Both the position numbers and the translations under genes were made by a program. From the NCBI GenBank assembly GCA_025769875.1, contig JAGFNK010000542.1:1-34799 (forward strand): a DNA stretch of 34,799 nt. The letters run 5' to 3'. The DNA is from Russula earlei (Eukaryota; Basidiomycota; Agaricomycetes; Russulales; Russulaceae). Of the stretch, positions 19,522 to 30,489 are shown one piece after another (the stretch's first letter is position 1; each line of letters starts with the position of its first letter). The notes beneath the pieces are model-generated. The model made no database searches and was not told the origin of the DNA. It saw only the letters and a program-made list of their open reading frames with translations.

Positions 19522-22239
19522 GTGAAGGAAGAGGGAGGTCGCTATCGCCTCCACTTCGACTGGGACTCAACATGCGATATAGAGAGCTGCCAAGGCCACT
19601 ATGTGTATGTGCATGCTGCATGCTTTTTTTCTCCCCTTCATCTGGCCTACTCTTGATGTGATTGTATTCTGTCTGTTCTGTGGTGAACCCAGGAAGGGCA
19701 CACTGAGTTTGTAAGGCTGGTAACTCGGCCTGGGATCAGCTCTCACACCTCTCCCCCACAGTGTCAGGCTCAGCTCAAGCGGATTCGAGCCGAGTTGGTG
19801 ACAGCACTAATGAGGGGATTAAAGAGAAGCCCCCCCAAAAAAGAAAGGGAGACAAAAACACGCGCACGCGCGGAAAAAGACGGAGGGAACGCGAGTCATC
19901 ACATGATAGAGGCAGCTCAGGACCACCTCGTCTCCGTTCGCTGTAGCGGGTATCCTGCCTCACAACTATACACTTTTCCAGTGAACATGTATGGAAAACT
20001 GGTATCAATGTATTTACAGTCAGAATGCCCATTTCATGATCAACACGGCCAGAGCCAGGATGAAGATGGTTATCATGTGTCTACCTGTGACCGGTGTGAT
20101 CTTGAGCTTCTCCAGGACCCACCAGAGATTCACCTTATCCAACGCGAGCTTATGCCACATGTCTTTCAGCTCCCCACATTGGTTCCAGCCGGGACATGAA
20201 TGGTTGACATTCGCAAACCCAAAGTCGATGATCTTCGGAAAACCGGCCCACTTCTTCTGCAACACATTCTGTGGCTCAAGGTCCCCGTGCTCGACACCCA
20301 ATAAATGGATGCAGTACAGCTCCCCAAAAATGATAAGTCTGCCATAGAAAAGTCAGCGCAATCTTCTTCGAATCACAGCAAGTCATACCTCTTTGCAAAG
20401 GACAGTGATAAGAATGTCTCGAGATGTGATAAGGACCGACCCTCATCAGAAAGGATAATCGCGCGTCCGCCGTCCCACTTAAATTCCCCATAATGGAGAG
20501 GGACCACCCATCCAACGATGCGGCTCAGCTTATGATATGCGGCCGTCTCATTGCTGAGCTGGCGTTCGAGCATAGCCTTGTCTTTCTTCGGTACGGTAGC
20601 GAACTTGACGACGACATGCCATTTTCTCGATGCATACACAGAAGACCAACCCCCTCCTAGGTAGTGGTCGAAATGTATGGATTGGCGGCGCATTTCCTTG
20701 GTAAGTTGAGAGAGGGGTGCGTCAACGAGGGTGAATTCGATTGGCAGGCCATCAAGGCATTGAATGACAATATTCGCGCGAGTCTGGGCAGATTTGTCAA
20801 TACCATGTATGAACGAATGAAAGAAAAAGGTTTGCTAACTCCTGTGTGTAGATTTGAAGGACCAGCACGTGGACCCTCGCTTTTGGACCGCAACCTTGAG
20901 GATACAATGCGGTTCTCGGTCTCCACTCTTCCCCGTGGCGACGAAGACGGAGCTTCTGGTGGGGGATCCAAACCAAATTGTCTCATCAAAGTCATATCGT
21001 CGGTGTTCGTGACCTCTGTGAGCAGCATGTACACCAACATGCTCCAGATAGGTGGGAGTTGTCCTGCGTTATCACCAGGCGGAAGACAGAACTTGGTGAT
21101 CGGTGAGCAGTAGACCCGGGGCCTCCCTTGCGTCCGTGGAATGTACATGATGGTGTAGTTCAATCCACAGAAGACGACTGCCCAACGAACGGCTGATTGG
21201 TCCTCGTGTTCGATGTCACCCGCATGGAACACAAGCTACAAGTACAGATTGACTTAGATAATGGACGGCTGAAAGAAGCAACCACACGAACCTTGTTCAG
21301 GATGGCCTTGTAACCGGTGTATGATGACGCCTGGTGTAGATCTAACACTTGATTTCCTTCCAACAGACCACTGAATTCCGCCCTCATGAATCTCTCGAAT
21401 ACGTGCGAGGACTTATCCTCCCATAGGATTTTGATCTGGTTACCTATCCGGTAACTGTGATCAGTGACCACCCTTCGGAATCGCGAAGGCTCTTGGGATC
21501 GGAACCGCAGCACATCATTTGTAAGGGCACGATAAATGTCTCCGACCAGGAGAGAGAGATATTGTGCGATGACCCCCGATGATGCTTCATTATTAGTGAC
21601 GAAATCAGTGCGCTGACATTCTTCTTGGAGTCGTTCTAGAACGCTTTGGGGTGTGATGGGACGTGTGGTGCCTGAGAAAACAGTTCCTGCTGCGGGCTCT
21701 GCGTAGTTTCCATCAATTATTTCGACCAGGTGATCCCGCATACTATTTAGCAAGCCCTCGACTAGTTCCACGGATGCGGGTAAGCGTGAGGGGCCGCCCA
21801 CCATCGCGGCGTTGAGGGAACTCGTTTGTACCGAGCGAGATTCTGGTGGGTTATGATATTGTTGGAGAGAGACATGTACGTGTTGAGAAACTGGAAACAG
21901 GAGGTCTCTCCAGGTGTTAATACCCGCCATTACACGAATGACGAGGCGAAAAGAGTTCGTAGCGAACGAACTAGCCACGGTAATATTTCAAACTCGATTT
22001 GAACTCCGCAGCTCCTGACGGCCGACATGACAACAACACAGTCGTTCACATCGCAAGTTCTCCCTTGTCCTACCTCACTCTGGTTCACCTGTACAGGATA
22101 TTTGTGCAGCCAAGCAGGTCACGCTGTTTGAGTTGATTGAACCAGAGCTCTCCCCCAAAGCACAGCCAGTTCTCCGTCCTCTTCAGTCCCCGTAACGCCC
22201 CTTGATCCGCCACATTTTTCGACTCCCGCAAATCCGCTC
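19522..22239. repeat. Segmental duplication, copy B (partner 153-2877)
   Basis: Matches copy A at a constant offset of 19369 up to 21978. Two small indels then shorten it by 7 nt. On the left it runs on from ordinary upstream DNA without a TIR element. On the right it ends at CCGCTCA, directly before CACGACGGACAGG of the half element at 22241. The left 500 bases hold no supported gene. Confidence 0.95.
20020..21978 (-). CDS. Fungal kinase-like protein, HGD-type (copy B)
   Basis: Exons 21292-21978, 20840-21235, 20389-20783 and 20020-20338 correspond one to one with copy A, with the same splice sites and about 598 residues. All kinase motifs are the same: GGGWSSVY, VVVKFA, EHGDLEPQNVL and IIDFGFA. 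The protein differs from copy A at only four residues, all in the N-terminal non-kinase part (Glu to Gly in IIDENY, Ala to Thr in CQRADF, Asn to Tyr and Tyr to Leu around AQNLSYLVG). The complete coding frame in both copies argues that the gene is, or recently was, under selection. The substrate is unknown. The hydrophobic C-terminal tail is shared. Confidence 0.8.
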
Positions 22240-22240
22240 A

Positions 22241-22676
22241 CACGACGGACAGGAATGGATAAGTCCAGTCCACTAAAACTCAACTCAGTGGTCAATAAAG
22301 GTGAAATATATTGACCACTGAATTGACTCAGCTCAGATTACAAATTATTTTAAAACAATTGATTGATTTGTTGCCCTCTCCTCATGCATCGCATTATTGT
22401 AAATATGTCAACCCAAACAATTAGAACTTAGTCAAATGCTTAAGAGAGGGCAGCTCAGTGCCCAAGTTATGTAACCTAAGATGCAACATGAGTCGCCCCG
22501 AATCACCAGGGGGATCATATACACTTAATTTGCCCGATCAATTTAGCCTTAGCAGACTCGGATAAACTTAACACAATGGCGTATGTTAATACATGGATTT
22601 ATATTGAATAAATCGAGACATAAAGTGCATCCACAAATATGACACCAAATTTTAAATAGGAACGGTCTACTCATTA
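22241..22676. mobile_element. Half of a diverged TIR element (element C)
   Basis: It starts CACGACGGACAGGAATGGATAAGTC, a variant of the fold-back terminus, and shares CAACTCAGTGG(A/T)CAATAAA(A/G)GT with it. It ends near TTTTAAATAGGAACGGTCTACTCATT, which matches the innermost part of the fold-back arm (TTAAATATGGAGAGTCTACTCATT). The arm is thus about twice as long as in the fold-back and no opposite arm follows. It contains a small hairpin, CAGTGGTCAATA...TATTGACCACTG. Confidence 0.6.
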
Positions 22677-23231
22677 CATGGCGATAATCGGCCGATGGGG
22701 ATCAATTGCACCCGATGGGGATCAATCGCCTCGATGACAGAGACTGACCACACAGATTAAACTCAACGCGAAGATCTGGGCTTTACATTTTGTTACAATT
22801 TTACTCGAGCCAAATAATATAGTTAGCATTCTTATAATTGAATCTTGTTTGTATTTTCCCACTAAGAACCAAGTCTGTGTTGAAGGCAGCGGGCGGCGGC
22901 TTGCTGAGTTCGCGAAAACACACACAAAAGAAGGGACAAAACAGGTCTCTTGTTCCAAGGCGTAACTAGAGTTTCTACATACGAGACGCGATCTATGAGA
23001 GAGGGGGATATTGGGGGATTGGGGAGACAGAAAGACGCGAGTTGGGAGTGCAATACATGGATGTGGAACAAGACGAGCCAGAGCGATGAGCTGCGATGAA
23101 AGAGGGTCGAGAGCTGGCTGGGCAGCGGAGGTGGAACCGGTACGCGATGAAAGAGAGTCGAGAGCAATGGCGCAGGGCTGGAATGGGATGCCGCCTTACA
23201 GCGGGACACTGTGTGACGACGTACTAAAGAA
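22677..23231. other. Intergenic stretch 3' of the FunK1 gene
   Basis: Near 22686 lies a tandem of the phrase CCGATGGGGATCAAT, twice within 30 bases, followed by CGATGACAGAGA. The same phrase recurs at 25870 in the module upstream of FunK1. The rest holds no supported gene; an open minus frame (22862-23209) is Ser/Pro/Leu-rich and looks spurious. Confidence 0.4.
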
Positions 23232-25598
23232 TTACCTTGGACATGGAAAGCTTTGCGAGACAGCCGACAAGCTATACCTGGAAAGTGAAGATCCTTTTGG
23301 TGGATATCGTCCTCTACGCTTTTTGTTGAATGATAGACCCTTTTTTTTTTCTACAGGACTATCATCATCTTTAGCCTTGCGCTTGCGGCAGCCCCTGCTG
23401 AACGTTGGATCATGACCAACGATGTTCTTTGATAGGCTGCCGTCATCGTCGGACCAATTTTTGGATTCCAGGTTCCGTGTTATGAGATTCAAGACCCATT
23501 CAGAAGAACAAAGCTTCTCGTGAGCGTCCTTGACCTCCATCCGGACATTCCTCTCCGCTTGAGGTTCGGGCATAATTGATTTTGGGTTAATATCATCATA
23601 GAAGGTTTTAAGAAGGGTGCGCAACTCTTCAATGATCTGGCGGCATGGTTCCGGGACAAAACCAAATGTATCCGGGTGAAGCATTAGTTTGTGTAGGAAA
23701 GATAGCTTTCCGTCACCACCCCGGATAACACCATCTTCATCCACGTCTCTGTATCCATCAAATACGCGTTGCATATCTTGTGATTGGCCCTCGATCGCAG
23801 AATGTCGGCATTTCATGACAATATAAATAAGAACCCAGTAAAAGGATTCAATATCATCTGAAATTTGATGAGATCGAGCGTGAGGGTGTAATAAAAGTCC
23901 TGTTGATATGAACTGCCATGTACCCTGAACACGAAGTCAATTCACCACGCATAGGGGATAAACAGATCATACCGTGCGGGAGTGTTGTCTCTGCTGGGTC
24001 ACATCCACCCTCTTGGACATGTCCCAGTCGATCAATAAACCTGATCGATCTGGGGCGATCAGAATGTTTCCTGTGCTCACATCCCGATGTAAAATTTTTG
24101 CTTTGTTGTATGCGTCCATATGAGCTGTTCCAAATTGTCAAACAACAAACTTAAACGTAACGCCAATCCTCACCGATCATAGCATCCCGAATGACCTGGC
24201 ATAGCTCCCGAGTCGATCCGAACGTACTCAGCGGCTGTCCGAGCGTGTTCAAGACAAGTCGGTAGTGGACATATCGTTTGACGCGTGGTGTACCGGGACA
24301 CCAAATACGTTTGCGTTCGCCATCTTTCACATAGTCTTGCGTCCTTGTGCATTGTACGTCGAGTGAATGCTCCGGTGTCGACAGCACGTCGCCAGCTGGA
24401 CCCAACTCCGGAATGAAACGCACTTTTGCTTCTAGTAAATCGCGATAAATATCCCCTTCTTTCTCGATACCTGGGAAATCGGTACGCCAGTAATCTTTGA
24501 GGTAAACCAGTTTATTCCGTTCGACGTCATGGCACACAAATCCAAACGTCGACCGACCAAAAAGGGTTTTCGTCTCCCATATTGGTTTCCATATGATATA
24601 GGGCTTTGGCTGTCCGTCCGTGGCATGATCGTCATTGACGAGAATCTGGCGAAGGTCTTCAACTTCAATTTTCTCGACGTCCATGTATACCGCCAGCGTG
24701 GACTGTGCATCACCAACCCCCTTATCGTTCTTCGAGACCGAGGTGACAGTGGTGTCGTATCCACGCTGGGCAAAAGTGAGAGAGTTGAGCCTCCAGATGA
24801 ATTCGGAAAGGGTGTTGGGATTTTTGGTCCAATCAAATATCTCGGTATAGATTGCACCACTGCGATCCCATCGCAGTAGTCGCCCTTCTGCCTTTCCAAA
24901 GAGGATGATCGAGTAAGAGAAGACCCGAAACTGTGAACGATGGATAGAAGTGGCATAATGTGTGAGTTGACCACACACACGATACGCGCGCTCAGTCCAC
25001 CTAACGTGACACTCGACCCCAGCCTCTCACCTCATATGTGTAAGGTTGCGAAAAATGTCCTCTTTTCCCTTTTTGTTTTCGATCCACACATCGACCGCTC
25101 TCCAGTCCAGTGAGGTCAGCCGCTCGTTTTCCTGATGACCTTCCCTTTTCCGATAGATAACGATGTCTGGTCTCCCTAGGATTGCCTTATCTTGCTTGGC
25201 AGTGGTGTTGACGAATGTGAGATTATCAGCGAGGCCGGACGTTTTGATTGCCTGTATCTGTCATGTACGTGAGCGTGGATCCCCCCTTGAATGTGGGGAC
25301 TGACAAAGTGATCCTCATTGTGTGAGACGGAGCGCTTGTCGAAGCTGATGATGCGCTCCGTCTTTCGAGCTTGGCTTGCTTCTGGCACGAATTCCGAGAG
25401 GAATTCGGCTATTGGCATAGGCCCGACAAATTTGTCACATACGTCCCAGGTCATGTCCTTATATCTCTCTGAAGCTAGCTTTTGAGGTGTGGATGTGTGT
25501 GTGTGACTTCCTGATAGGTCGTATTTTAGAGGTGAAAAGGTTATAGTTAGACTACTTTGCTCGGTTTGAGGCGGCGTGCTGGGACGGATGACGGCCAT
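23232..25598 (-). CDS. FunK1-type fungal protein kinase (one possible frameshift)
   Basis: FunK1 kinases are a family expanded in multicellular fungi; their substrates are mostly unknown. The last three exons are clear: 24174-25000 (or nearby), 23973-24124 and 23232-23924, with introns of 49 nt (24125-24173) and 48 nt (23925-23972) that keep phase. Typical blocks are CGQLTHYATSIHRSQFRVF, RLLRWDRSGAIYTEIFDW, the catalytic loop ILHRDVSTGNILI, the metal-binding LIDWDMSK (DWD as usual in FunK1) and GTWQFIS. The C-terminal 45 residues are Lys/Arg-rich and may be a nuclear signal. The 5' exon from the Met at 25598 encodes STPPQ... and PMPIAEFLSEFVP. Near 25255 the frame must change to read IQAIKTSGLADNLTF, best explained by a small deletion. 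The only in-phase junction from THMR to WTERAYRV is a 30-nt GT...AG stretch (25001-25030), unusually short. Total about 745 residues. Confidence 0.78.
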
Positions 25599-25788
25599 GT
25601 TGTGAGATGAGACAAAGAAAAGGTGAGAATCACCTACTGCAATCAGTACGTGGTCCCGCAGTCAATGATTCTCTCTAATCTTAAAACAGGTTGTGTGCGG
25701 CAGCAATTACATGTACCATATGAACGATCACTTCGACGTACATACTCGAGCGAAACCAGGGTGGTTCAGGGTGCGCGAGCTCGCTCGC

Positions 25789-26010
25789 TTAAGTATCTGC
25801 CTACTACACTGGCCACGGCCAGTGAAACCCGGAGAACCGCGGGCCGTAAGTGCCTTATCGGCAATAATTGGCCGATGGGGATCAATCTCCCCGATGACGG
25901 AGATACGCACATATGCGCTTTCATGCAAATTCTCACACACAGAATAAAACCGAGGAAAGTATTGACATTGACATGAACGACCTGCCAAGTCGTCATCACA
26001 TATGCGTCGC
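25789..26010. repeat. Dispersed upstream module, copy 1
   Basis: The stretch from TTAAGTATCTG through GGGCCGTAAGTGCC, GATGACGGAGATA, CGCTTTCATGCAAA and TATTGACATTGACATGAACGACCTGC recurs in part at 31533 and at 34074-34470. Here it lies 190-410 bases upstream of the FunK1 start. It may be promoter sequence shared by duplication, or the remains of a small mobile element. Confidence 0.55.
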
Positions 26011-26020
26011 ACACATTCAT

Positions 26021-27535
26021 CTAAGAGAGACCACGCAATTCGGTAATGACAGTATGAAGCGTGGGCTTTGCTGCCCTACGTAGTGCATCAAGGACATCCG
26101 TCCCCAACTTACCGCCCGCATCTTCCCAATAAACCCTTTCTACCATCGGAAAGGATCGTACATAGGCACACATGATGTCCTGTTATATGGGTAAGACATG
26201 GAAGACGAAAATGTGGTAAGGTCATACCATATCTCTATGTGATAAGCAAGCCTGGTTCAGGAACCAACTCAGAGTGCGGATCTGTCTTAGCTCACGAGTT
26301 GGGTAACCATCACTATCATAGTGGCTCAGGTTTGTATGCGGTGAGGCAGATGGCAAAGTCGGCAAAATTCGAAGCCCAAGATGGTCGAGGGTTCTGGAAA
26401 TGGCTCACGATTTGCAAGAGACGAAGAAAGGTAGGATCATGCGGTTGGAATTGGCTCATTTCCACTTCTAGGTTGTAAAGGCTTGTCGAGTTACCCAGTC
26501 GCTCTCCAATGTCACAGCAAATCCCCCAATGGAGCACAAAGGGTCAGAAGATTGGGTAGGAAAGGCTGACGGCTAGGTCGAATGCGGTCCAATGGCACGT
26601 TGCATTGGATACGGATGCTCTTAAGGCCCTTGTGCTTGGTTAGAAAACGAATGAGCGCTGGCCCTGGGATATCCCCTTCGAGAACGAGTTTCTCGAGAGA
26701 TGTCATGTTGAGCTCGCCAAGTAAAGCGGTCCAGTGGGAGGGTTTCAAAGATACTATGCAAAGGAACAGGGACTCGATAGGTGAGTGCTTGAGAATCCCC
26801 ATCGTGGTTTCCGCGATTCCGGGAGCGAAGGCGTAATCAGATGAAATATCAAGTAAATTAATTGGTGTGAGAGCTGCATGCTCCGCTTCGTAAGGCGATG
26901 GAGGAAGGAAGACAATCCACAGAAACCGAATCCGCGAAGTGCAGTCGTGGTGAGTGGTAGGGTGTTAAACAGTTGGTGCATTTTGATGAACCCAGAGGCC
27001 AGCAGAAGCGGATCGGACCCATGGAGAAGAAGGTGGAAATCCCAAAGATTGCGCGTATTTGAAGGCTCGATAAGGAAACGGGTAAGGAATCTCATCGCAG
27101 TTCGGGCCTCCAGTGGGGAGCAAGGGATGGAACAGAACATCTTTTCGGGGGGTTTGAAGGTGTGAATAGCAGACCACAGTCCAAGAGACGCATATCCGCT
27201 CGGTCATGTAGTGTCACTTCTGAGCCCCCCTTCACTTGTGTCGTTCGCCTCAGCCCACAGCGTTGGCAAGTACCTGGTAAGAGCGATCGACCTATGGATC
27301 GTGAAGGCAAGTACCAATGTTCGAAGATCGTCATTGTCCAGATGGGGGGAAATCATAAGAAGTAGTTCGACAGGCATGTCCTGGATCCCTGTGCACTACA
27401 AAAGTTGTTACGGAATGGAAATTTGCATGAACGGTCAGCGTACAAGGTGTGTTTGATGCTGCTGTACTCGGCGTCTCTTAACTGCCTTCCAACGATTACA
27501 ATCGGTTGATGAGCAAAAGCGCCGTTTCCGCTCAT
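26021..27535 (-). pseudogene. Leucine-rich-repeat (F-box type) protein, decayed
   Basis: The 3' exon (26021-26179) ends in VITELRGLS and a TAG. It is preceded by a 48-nt intron, 26180-26227 (GTATGA to AACAG). Upstream, 26512-26880 encodes leucine-rich repeats (SPIESLFLCIVSLKPSHW, LNMTSLEKLVLEGDIP, GLKSIRIQC). The next part (27140-26900) is rich in Leu and Phe (FNTLPLTTTALRGFGFCGLS). It is in another frame, so a one-base shift lies near 26890. Further upstream LDNDDLRTLVLAFTIHRSIA may belong to it. The pattern resembles the F-box/LRR proteins that are abundant in mushrooms, but I see no clear F-box. It may be a pseudogene or carry assembly errors. Confidence 0.5.
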
Positions 27536-28138
27536 TTCCGTCTGGTGGGCGCTCCAACTGTTGGGTTTATGAGCGGAGGACAGTCAGACATACGCATTGG
27601 CACAGAGGCTCACCCGGTGACGTTTGCAATTGCGTGGTGGTGATGGTGGTGGTGACACAGTATTCCCTCGTCGTTTGACTGCAGTCGAATGGCGAAGGGG
27701 ATTAAGCAATGAAGGGTTCAATACCATGCTTGCGATCGGGTTGTTGTGATACAGAGGCGATTGTCACCGTCATGGTCTCCATGGGTTTAAATACCTTGAG
27801 AAGGTGCAGGTACTATTGTGGGCTCAAACTGTATATTCGGGAGATCGAGACGCATATGCGTATACATCGGCAGCTCGTCGTAATTGGTTAGGGAGAAACG
27901 AGTCATTATCACACGACGAGGATAATTGTTATCGCCAACAAGCATGATGACGAGCGACCAACAGTTAGCGCGTTTGGGAAGAGATAGAAGACATTCTTAC
28001 GTGTACTTCTCAAAAGCATAGAACACAGTGCCCTTTTGCAGCACTGTCGAGGAGAGAAGGGTATCACCCAGCACGCATGTTCATGAGAGCGGCACTAACT
28101 TTGGGGATAATTGTTCTCGCTGTGGGTGCCTATAGGGC
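27536..28138. other. Intergenic stretch, no gene seen
   Basis: A short GGTGGTGATGGTGGTGGTGA microsatellite lies near 27640. No conserved ORF or structured element was recognised up to the LTR at 28139. Confidence 0.4.
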
Positions 28139-29096
28139 TGTCATGAACCATTCTCCAGAGAGGGCCCTTGAAGGACCCTTCCTTATAGGAGGAAACCTGG
28201 TCCCTATGGTGTCACCCTGTTCACACGAGCAAAAGGGGTGAGTAGAGGTGTCCACAATATTGCGCACGCATTGTTGCGCGAGTGATTCTCGGCACAATCG
28301 ACATACAGCAAGCCCCACTTAAAGGCAACCCTTCTAACAACAAAAGACAGTATTAGGGCCTTCCTAAGGACCCTTTGGAATGACCCTAGGAGCTCTACAA
28401 TAGGCACTAACCTAGTATCAAAGGCCCTACAACACATTATTAGACCGACTCTAATAACTATAGAACGAATTATAAGGCAATACTAAGGACCTTAATAGAA
28501 GTATTAGGGTCGATTCTAAGGACCCTAATAGAACTATATAAGGGCCTTATAGGATAACCTATTCCCTAATAAAACTACAAGTCCTCAAATGACCGGCCCT
28601 AAACTAACTAGCAGGAAATGAATCAGGTGCTTGCACGTGCACTAGGCAGTAAACACGGGGACAATGGAAGCTCTTACTCATCAAGAGAAGCCTTCTTACT
28701 CAGCAGCTTACTGAGCATGACTGAGCATGCTCAGTAAGCATCCTCCGACTTCTTACTCATCACTCTATTGTGCTTGATAACAAGGTTATGACTTGTTCCC
28801 TATTTAGCAGTTCTCTTGTAGTATAAGCGCTCAATAAAGCAGCGGACAGTCCTCAGACTGTCCATTTGTTTACGGCACTCTCCATTCCTGGGATACTCCT
28901 TTAAGGACCATCCCCTTGTGTCTACCCTGGCCTCCTCTCTGCATGATTGCCCTACTCTCACGGTAACCGTGCCTCTCTGGTACCTGTTACTACTCTGGAC
29001 CTTACTCCTCGCCCACGCCGTCTTGGACGTCTATCAACTCGTCTTCAAGCTTATCCCTTGCTCTTGAACTGGATAGTTCAACAGTGAGTCTTGACA
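28139..29096 (+). mobile_element. Solo LTR, 958 bp (family 2)
   Basis: It starts TGTCATGAACCATTC and ends GAGTCTTGACA. The partner copy at 32151-33105 fixes both ends. GGGC flanks both sides (28135-28138 and 29097-29100), a 4-bp match where the partner has a clear 5-bp TSD. Inside are a run of inverted AGGGYCCTTA-like words (28480-28560), ACTATATAAGGG, a 34-nt palindrome at 28706-28739, GTATAAGCGCTCAATAAA and CAGACTGTCCATTTG. Orientation follows the TATA-like box and the AATAAA. Confidence 0.88.
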
Positions 29097-29189
29097 GGGC
29101 AGTCCCTTACGCTTAGAGGTGAGATCATTAGTGGGTCTGAGCGTCAGACTGCGTAATAAAAGGTCGATGCTTACCATGAGGTTTTATCA

Positions 29190-29663
29190 ATGTATACGAT
29201 CGACCACGCCGAGCGTGCTCTTCGGCAACACGATCCGACCGAGAAGACCCTCAAACGATACAGTATTCCTGTACTACAGGAGTTATGTGTCAAGCGCGGC
29301 ATCGATGTGGGTGGCTCGAGTCGCCCGCTGAAGAAGCCATATATCGATGCACTATTGATCCACGTGAGACGAACTCACCGTCACTTGTCCTTTATTCACC
29401 ATGGAAGCTAGCGTGGGCAGCATAGTCGCAGGGACAGGGATCAATTAAGATTGAAGATTCGACTTCCGAATTTCTTGCCTCAACGCGTGATTACTCTCCC
29501 AAGACCTGACAGCACCTCTGAGCAGAGCATCGCCGATGAAAACCGAGGCCATCAACAGCAAGAACACAGCGATGAACCAGCAAGCACTTTCCGATTTACA
29601 CAGCCCACAGCAGCGGAGCATTCACACAGCGAGGTCACACATTCTACGTCCGGCATGCATTGA
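29190..29663 (+). CDS. SAP-like ORF, probably exon 1 of a broken gene
   Basis: The ORF from 29190 encodes TLKRYSIPVLQELCVKRGID, then a Gly/Ser spacer and PLKKPYIDALLI. This has the helix-loop-helix pattern of a SAP domain, a DNA-binding motif of about 35 residues. After CAC at 29363 a GTGAGA donor is a likely exon end. Possible downstream exons are GQGSIKIEDSTSEFLAS (about 29434-29510) and a Gln/Ser-rich run (DSTSEQSIADENRGHQQQ, to 29663), but they are in different frames. The gene starts only about 90 bases after a solo LTR, whose insertion may have removed or replaced its promoter. I am unsure of everything beyond the SAP-like exon. Confidence 0.45.
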
Positions 29664-30489
29664 CTCCAGCACTGACAGACGATCAAGAGAAGATGCCTGA
29701 TGGAAATACTGATTGTACGTCTGCTCCTGGGTGTCAGTCAAACACAATTGCAATTCCAAGCAAACCATCCTACACTTTTGGGAAGGATGCGCCAAGGAAA
29801 AAAGAAAAGTGGAAAGTTACATCCTTGTGAGGATTTACGAACAACGAAAGGACCTGGAACATATGAATGAGATTGAATATCCCTTGACGCCAGACGGTGG
29901 ACTTGATCTTGTGGGGTTATCTCAAAAATTAAATGTCAGACAGTGCCAGGCAAGTCGGTTCAATATCATACCAATCTGTGGCGTTGGCTATGCTGACTGT
30001 CTCCTAAGGTGCTGGATGCCCACTCTTCACAACCGTGGTTTAGCAAGTGCCTTGTTTTGGAAAGCAGTGCCATTAGGCTATTGAAAGCAAAGAAGGGTAT
30101 TTATGGGTGGTAGTTCAATCATCCTTGTAGCTGCTCAGTGATCGGAGGGTATAAACCACTACTGCAAGATCCCTGTTTCAGCCAACCCCATGCCTCTGTC
30201 TGTCCAGATATAACGACCCCTCGTTGTCATCCCAAATTTACAGGCTTCTTTCATGCTGGCATTAAGTATCCACTGTACAAGAAACTGTGCATACAACCAA
30301 TGTGTTGTCCGATGGGATAGGACCTCAAATTATAGGAGTGTTACGATAGACTGGCAAATGATGGGGGGAGACGGAAAAACGAACATGATTGTTGTGGAAG
30401 GTAGCGGCTGTCTCGTTGCAATGGTCCATGTTATGAGGAGACATAACATCTATCGAGAATGTAACATAACAAGGCATAAAAAATGGATT
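29664..30489. other. Stretch without a supported gene
   Basis: A few open runs exist on the plus strand (for example SYTFGKDAPRKKEKW near 29770). They are short and frame-broken. They may be 3' remains of the SAP-like gene. The minus strand may hold the C-terminal exons of the Myb gene, which I could not trace. Confidence 0.35.

Noticed and set aside
28134..29101. A 5-bp TSD for the solo LTR at 28139
   Set aside because: The flanks are AGGGC and GGGCA, so only GGGC matches on both sides; I report a 4-bp match instead of a clean 5-bp TSD.
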